Shown here: one piece after another, positions 60,955 to 64,000 of the stretch
Position numbering within the stretch: position 1 is the first letter of the stretch
How the letters are laid out: each line of letters starts with the position of its first letter
Assembly (NCBI RefSeq): GCF_040358985.1
Contig: NZ_CP132932.1
Coordinates: 1,116,001 to 1,180,000, forward strand
Source: Tunturibacter empetritectus
GTDB lineage: Bacteria > Acidobacteriota > Terriglobia > Terriglobales > Acidobacteriaceae
Direction: 5' to 3'
DNA: 64,000 nt
The notes under the pieces: model-generated
What the model saw: the letters and a program-made list of their open reading frames with translations, nothing else
What the model was told of the DNA's origin: nothing
Database searches by the model: none
Position numbers and translations under genes: made by a program

Positions 60955-61626
60955 ATGAAAACCACGCGCAAGACAATCGCCTTCTCTGCCTTCCTCATGG
61001 CGGCACTCCTGTGCCCATCTTCGGTGTACGTCATAGCCCAGGACGAACCCAACCCAGTCAAGGAAAAGTTTCAGGAAGATCTTAAAGCAGCCGTCATGAA
61101 CGAAAGCATCACCGTCCCCCAGTTGAAGGAGATGCAGGAGAACCTTGCGACACTCAAGGCGGCGAAGGCCGAACAGCAGCCTGGAGCGCCTGTGGACCTG
61201 ATGACCCCTTACCTGGCCGTCTCCAAAATAAGAGCGACCATGGCTACCGTCAAGGAACCGGACCGTAGCACTCTGCGGCAGGACTTTCAGCTCATGATGG
61301 CGACGAAACAGCCCGAGCCCTCTGCTGAACCTGATACGCCGGGGAAAAAACTCGGCAGAGATATCTTCGCTGCTGTGATGCACGGCGAACCAACTCCTCC
61401 GCAAGTGCAGCAACTTCAGGAAAGCCTGAACTCCCTTCAATCGATCAAAACCAGCGGTGGCGGCATGCTCGAAAAGTTCAGGACGATGAAGACCGCCAAA
61501 GCACAGATCGAGCAGACGATGAATGAAGGCTCGTTCCGGCCGCAGGACAAGCAAACCGTCCTCGATGACTTAAACAATCTTGGAGGCAACGGAGGCGGAG
61601 GTGGTTTGAGGAGAAATGGGCTTTAG
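60955..61626 (+). CDS. small secreted helical protein with internal duplication
   Basis: A 223-residue exported protein with a signal peptide (AFSAFLMAALLCPSSVYVIAQ). Two segments are clearly related: LKAAVMNESITVPQLKEMQ (about residues 43-61) and IFAAVMHGEPTPPQVQQLQ (about 137-155), each followed by a similar helix (ENLATLKAAKA and ESLNSLQSIKT). So the mature protein is two copies of a helical unit. The tail is Gly-rich. The gene lies 117 bases after the repeat protein and its last 11 bases overlap the TolC gene, so it probably belongs to the efflux operon. I recognise no family. Confidence 0.7.
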   Translation: MKTTRKTIAFSAFLMAALLCPSSVYVIAQDEPNPVKEKFQEDLKAAVMNESITVPQLKEMQENLATLKAAKAEQQPGAPVDLMTPYLAVSKIRATMATVKEPDRSTLRQDFQLMMATKQPEPSAEPDTPGKKLGRDIFAAVMHGEPTPPQVQQLQESLNSLQSIKTSGGGMLEKFRTMKTAKAQIEQTMNEGSFRPQDKQTVLDDLNNLGGNGGGGGLRRNGL

Positions 61627-63034
61627 TCAGGCCGGAATGAGGACGCTGACATCCTTCTTAATTCTCTGTATGGCGACGATTCGAGTAAGACGTACAGGAT
61701 CTCTCGGATTTTTTTCAAGCGCACTGGTCATTCTGTGGGGCGTCTCTGGCTTTGGCCAAAGCACCTCAGACCAGGCACCGGAACTTGCGCTGGTTGACGC
61801 GATTCAGATTGCGCTGGGAAACAATCGGCCGGTTCAAATAGCCAGGCTTGACGTTACGAAATATGGATGGGAGGTCGCCGAGGCCAAGACTCATCGATTT
61901 CCCGAACTCAAGACAGAGCTGCTCGCCTCCGGAAATATCGACTCTCCCAGCTTTACCTTCAAGCAAGGCGTCTTCGGGACCATAGACAACCAACCGGTTC
62001 CAACGACGGATAAGCAGATCAGTCTCTCGAGCGGATTGACTGGTTACGCTATCGCAACGGTAGCTCAGCCAATCTCGCAGCTTTATCAAATACATCTCTT
62101 GGTGCGAGAGAAGCAGCTCTCCGTCGATCTTGCAGGAGAAAAATACAAGCAGAAGAGGCAGGCTACCGTGGTGGATGTAAAGCAAGGCTATTACGCCATT
62201 CTTCAATCCGAGAGCGCTCTCGAGTCCGAGCAGGCGCTGATAAAGGAATACGAGGAAACCGATCGAGTCACCACGCAATATCTGAGCAAAGAGTCCATCC
62301 TGAAATCGGACAGCCTGCAGGTGAAAGCACAACTGGCCCAGGCAAGACATCAGCTAATCACGCTCCGGGACGATCTGCAGACCCAGAAAGAACACTTCAA
62401 CGATCTGCTGGGGAGGGATCTCGATACATCCTTTCGCACTCAACCCGTTCCACCGGCCTCAACCGATGAGATGGATTTGAAGGCAGCTAGAAAGACGGCT
62501 CTCCAGCAGCGGCCCGAGTTACAGGAAGCAAAGATCAACGTCGAGAAGGCCGGTTACGACCGCAGCCTCGCAAAGGCCGAATACATCCCCGGCATCGGCG
62601 CGCAACTCCAATACCTCACTCCAATCAATACCCAGATCCTGCCGCAAAATATCCTCTCCGTCGGTTTGAAGATGACCTGGGAGCCATACGAATGGGGCCG
62701 GCGCAAAGACAATGTGAAAGAAAAAGACATTCAGGTGCAGCAAAGCCAATACCAGTTGGACCACACCAGCTCCCAGGTGCTGTTGGATGTCGACAATACC
62801 TTCCGCAAACTGAGCGAGAGCCGTTCCATGTTGGAGGTCGCACAGGCCGCCCGCGATGCCGCGAACGAAAAGTTACGCGAAGTGAATGACCAGTACAGAC
62901 AGGTGACGGTCCTGCTGCGCGACGTCTTGAAGCAGCAAGCCGCAGTCGCGAATGCCAATCACGAATACGAAGAGAGCCTGCTCGCATTCTGGAACGCGAA
63001 GGCAGAATTTGAAAAAGCCTTGGGAGAAGAGTGA
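61616..63034 (+). CDS. TolC-family outer membrane efflux protein
   Basis: A 472-residue outer-membrane efflux protein with long alpha-helical segments (for example QSESALESEQALIKEYEETDRVTTQYLSKE) and two duplicated OEP halves, as in TolC/OprM. The early ELALVDAIQIALGNNRPVQIARLDV stretch is typical. A signal-like hydrophobic segment is at about residues 31-46 (FFSSALVILWGVSGFG), so the start at 61616 gives a long N-terminal extension; an internal ATG at 61670 is an alternative. GAGGAG sits close to 61616. It is followed three bases later by an RND-type adaptor, so the two form an efflux or secretion unit. Confidence 0.88.
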   Translation: MGFSQAGMRTLTSFLILCMATIRVRRTGSLGFFSSALVILWGVSGFGQSTSDQAPELALVDAIQIALGNNRPVQIARLDVTKYGWEVAEAKTHRFPELKTELLASGNIDSPSFTFKQGVFGTIDNQPVPTTDKQISLSSGLTGYAIATVAQPISQLYQIHLLVREKQLSVDLAGEKYKQKRQATVVDVKQGYYAILQSESALESEQALIKEYEETDRVTTQYLSKESILKSDSLQVKAQLAQARHQLITLRDDLQTQKEHFNDLLGRDLDTSFRTQPVPPASTDEMDLKAARKTALQQRPELQEAKINVEKAGYDRSLAKAEYIPGIGAQLQYLTPINTQILPQNILSVGLKMTWEPYEWGRRKDNVKEKDIQVQQSQYQLDHTSSQVLLDVDNTFRKLSESRSMLEVAQAARDAANEKLREVNDQYRQVTVLLRDVLKQQAAVANANHEYEESLLAFWNAKAEFEKALGEE

Positions 63035-63037
63035 AAC

Positions 63038-64000
63038 ATGAATCGCCTCGCCAAGCCGGGTCGTCTCTGGGTCGCAGCTCTCGCGAACTCTCTTGTCCTA
63101 GCTCTCGCTGCCTGCAAACAGGAAAATCCGGCGACGACACTTCCCCTTCCAGTGCACACGGCAGTCGTGCAGTCAGTCTCCGCAGAGAGCGGCACAAAAT
63201 ATTCTGCCAACATCGTTCCCTATGCCCAGGTCGACTTGTCCTTCAAATCGAACGGTTACGTCGAGCGCATCCATCAGGTCAAGAGCCCAAGTGGCGGCAT
63301 GAGAAATGTCGATCAGGGCGATTGGGTTCCGAAAGGAACGGTGCTGGCGCTGGTCAGCCAACAGGACTATAGCGACAAGTTGCAGCAGGCACAGGCGCAA
63401 CTCGCACGTGGACAAGCCGAACAAGAAAAAGCCAAGCTGAGCTTCGACCGAGTCTCCTCTCTCTACTCCACGCAAAGCGCCACCAAACCCGACTACGACT
63501 CCGCTAAAGCACAGATGGACAGCACGACTGCCTCCGTTTCAGGCGCACAAGCGCAGATCAGCGAGGCGAAGGTTGCTCTCGCTTATTGCTCCCTGCGAGC
63601 GCCGTTCAATGGATGGCTGGTCAAGCGCAGCGTCGATCTCGGAAGCCTGGTGGGACCAGCCACCAATGGTTTTACACTGGCGGATACAAGCTCGGTGAAA
63701 GCTGTCTTTGGAGTTCCCGACATCCTCATCAGCCGGGTCAGACTGGGCCAGCATCTAATTATCGCCACCGACGCGCTATCGCATCCTGTAGAAGGCCGGG
63801 TCAGTGCGATCTCGCCCGCCGCCGACCCAAAGAGCCGCGTATTCTCAGTCGAAGTCACAATCCCAAATCAAAAAGATGAGTTGAAGTCGGGTATGATCGC
63901 CTCGCTCAGTCTGGATGGCGCAAGTCTGCAACAGCCCGCCCTGGTCGTTCCGTTATCAGCAGTCATCCGCGATCCCTCGCACGCAGATGGCTTCGCCGTC
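63038..64000 (+). CDS. RND-type efflux periplasmic adaptor lipoprotein (partial)
   Basis: The frame begins at ATG 63038, three bases after the TolC-family gene, and runs past the window end (321 codons seen). The N-terminus has a lipobox (LVLALAACKQ, Cys about residue 26), so it should be a lipid-anchored membrane-fusion protein. It shows the lipoyl halves (VDLSFKSNGYVERIHQV and LRAPFNGWLVKRSVDLGSLV), a helical hairpin between them (QAQAQLARGQAEQEKAKL) and a beta-barrel domain (AVFGVPDILISRVRLGQ, then VEGRVSAISPAADPKSRVFSVEV). An inner-membrane RND pump gene probably follows outside the window. The substrate is unknown. Confidence 0.9.
   Translation, partial: MNRLAKPGRLWVAALANSLVLALAACKQENPATTLPLPVHTAVVQSVSAESGTKYSANIVPYAQVDLSFKSNGYVERIHQVKSPSGGMRNVDQGDWVPKGTVLALVSQQDYSDKLQQAQAQLARGQAEQEKAKLSFDRVSSLYSTQSATKPDYDSAKAQMDSTTASVSGAQAQISEAKVALAYCSLRAPFNGWLVKRSVDLGSLVGPATNGFTLADTSSVKAVFGVPDILISRVRLGQHLIIATDALSHPVEGRVSAISPAADPKSRVFSVEVTIPNQKDELKSGMIASLSLDGASLQQPALVVPLSAVIRDPSHADGFAV

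Overview
The window looks like chromosomal DNA from an Acidobacteriota member of class Terriglobia (relatives of Edaphobacter, Granulicella, Terriglobus). This rests on three very large Oar-like TonB-dependent receptors with an N-terminal carboxypeptidase-regulatory-like domain, several large winged-helix regulators fused to TPR or beta-propeller regions, many Tat-exported enzymes, and moderately high GC. No phage, plasmid or CRISPR array is visible. Every family name comes from reading motifs by eye; no database search was run.

Layout. 1-3.7 kb: tail of an MFS transporter, two small genes and glycogen phosphorylase. 3.8-11.5 kb: an Oar-like receptor, a divergent FolD, and a translationally coupled pair of ApbE and a Tat-exported Gfo/Idh protein, then a small secreted protein. 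11.6-16.5 kb: an OmpR/EnvZ-type two-component pair, a J-domain coiled-coil protein coupled to a Sel1-repeat protein, and a secreted Ycf48-like propeller. 16.6-19.2 kb: a secreted GH3 beta-glucosidase with PA14. 19.4-31.9 kb: a winged-helix/TPR regulator divergent from a six-gene run (Oar-like receptor, DctA-type symporter, alpha/beta hydrolase, MmgE/PrpD, OxdC-type oxalate decarboxylase, second MmgE/PrpD) in which all four enzymes carry Tat signals. This block has the opposite GC skew to its flanks and ends next to tRNA-Ser(GCT). 32.4-38.7 kb: an APC permease, inorganic pyrophosphatase, PurS and a hemE-hemH-hemY haem operon closed by a hairpin terminator. 38.7-49.1 kb: a cobalamin riboswitch followed by an eleven-gene late-cobalamin operon. 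49.3-57.3 kb: a GH13 amylase, a third Oar-like receptor and a divergent winged-helix/PD40 regulator. 57.4-64 kb: a DUF4410-type protein, a large repeat-containing secreted protein, a small secreted protein, and a TolC/RND-adaptor pair that runs off the window.

How the genes work together. The cobalamin operon holds the steps from cobyrinate to adenosylcobalamin, including its own dimethylbenzimidazole synthase (BluB), but none of the corrin-ring genes. All ten gene junctions overlap by exactly 4 bases. It also lacks a recognisable L-threonine kinase, which must supply CobD, and contains one unassigned gene (43320-44189) with a ParB/Srx-like DGxHR motif. Because free amino-acid kinases of the ParB/Srx fold are known, that gene is the best candidate here for an undescribed function. 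The second notable unit is the putative Tat-exported organic-acid module at 21.5-31.9 kb. Glycogen phosphorylase, the GH13 amylase and the GH3 enzyme are separate, polysaccharide-related loci.
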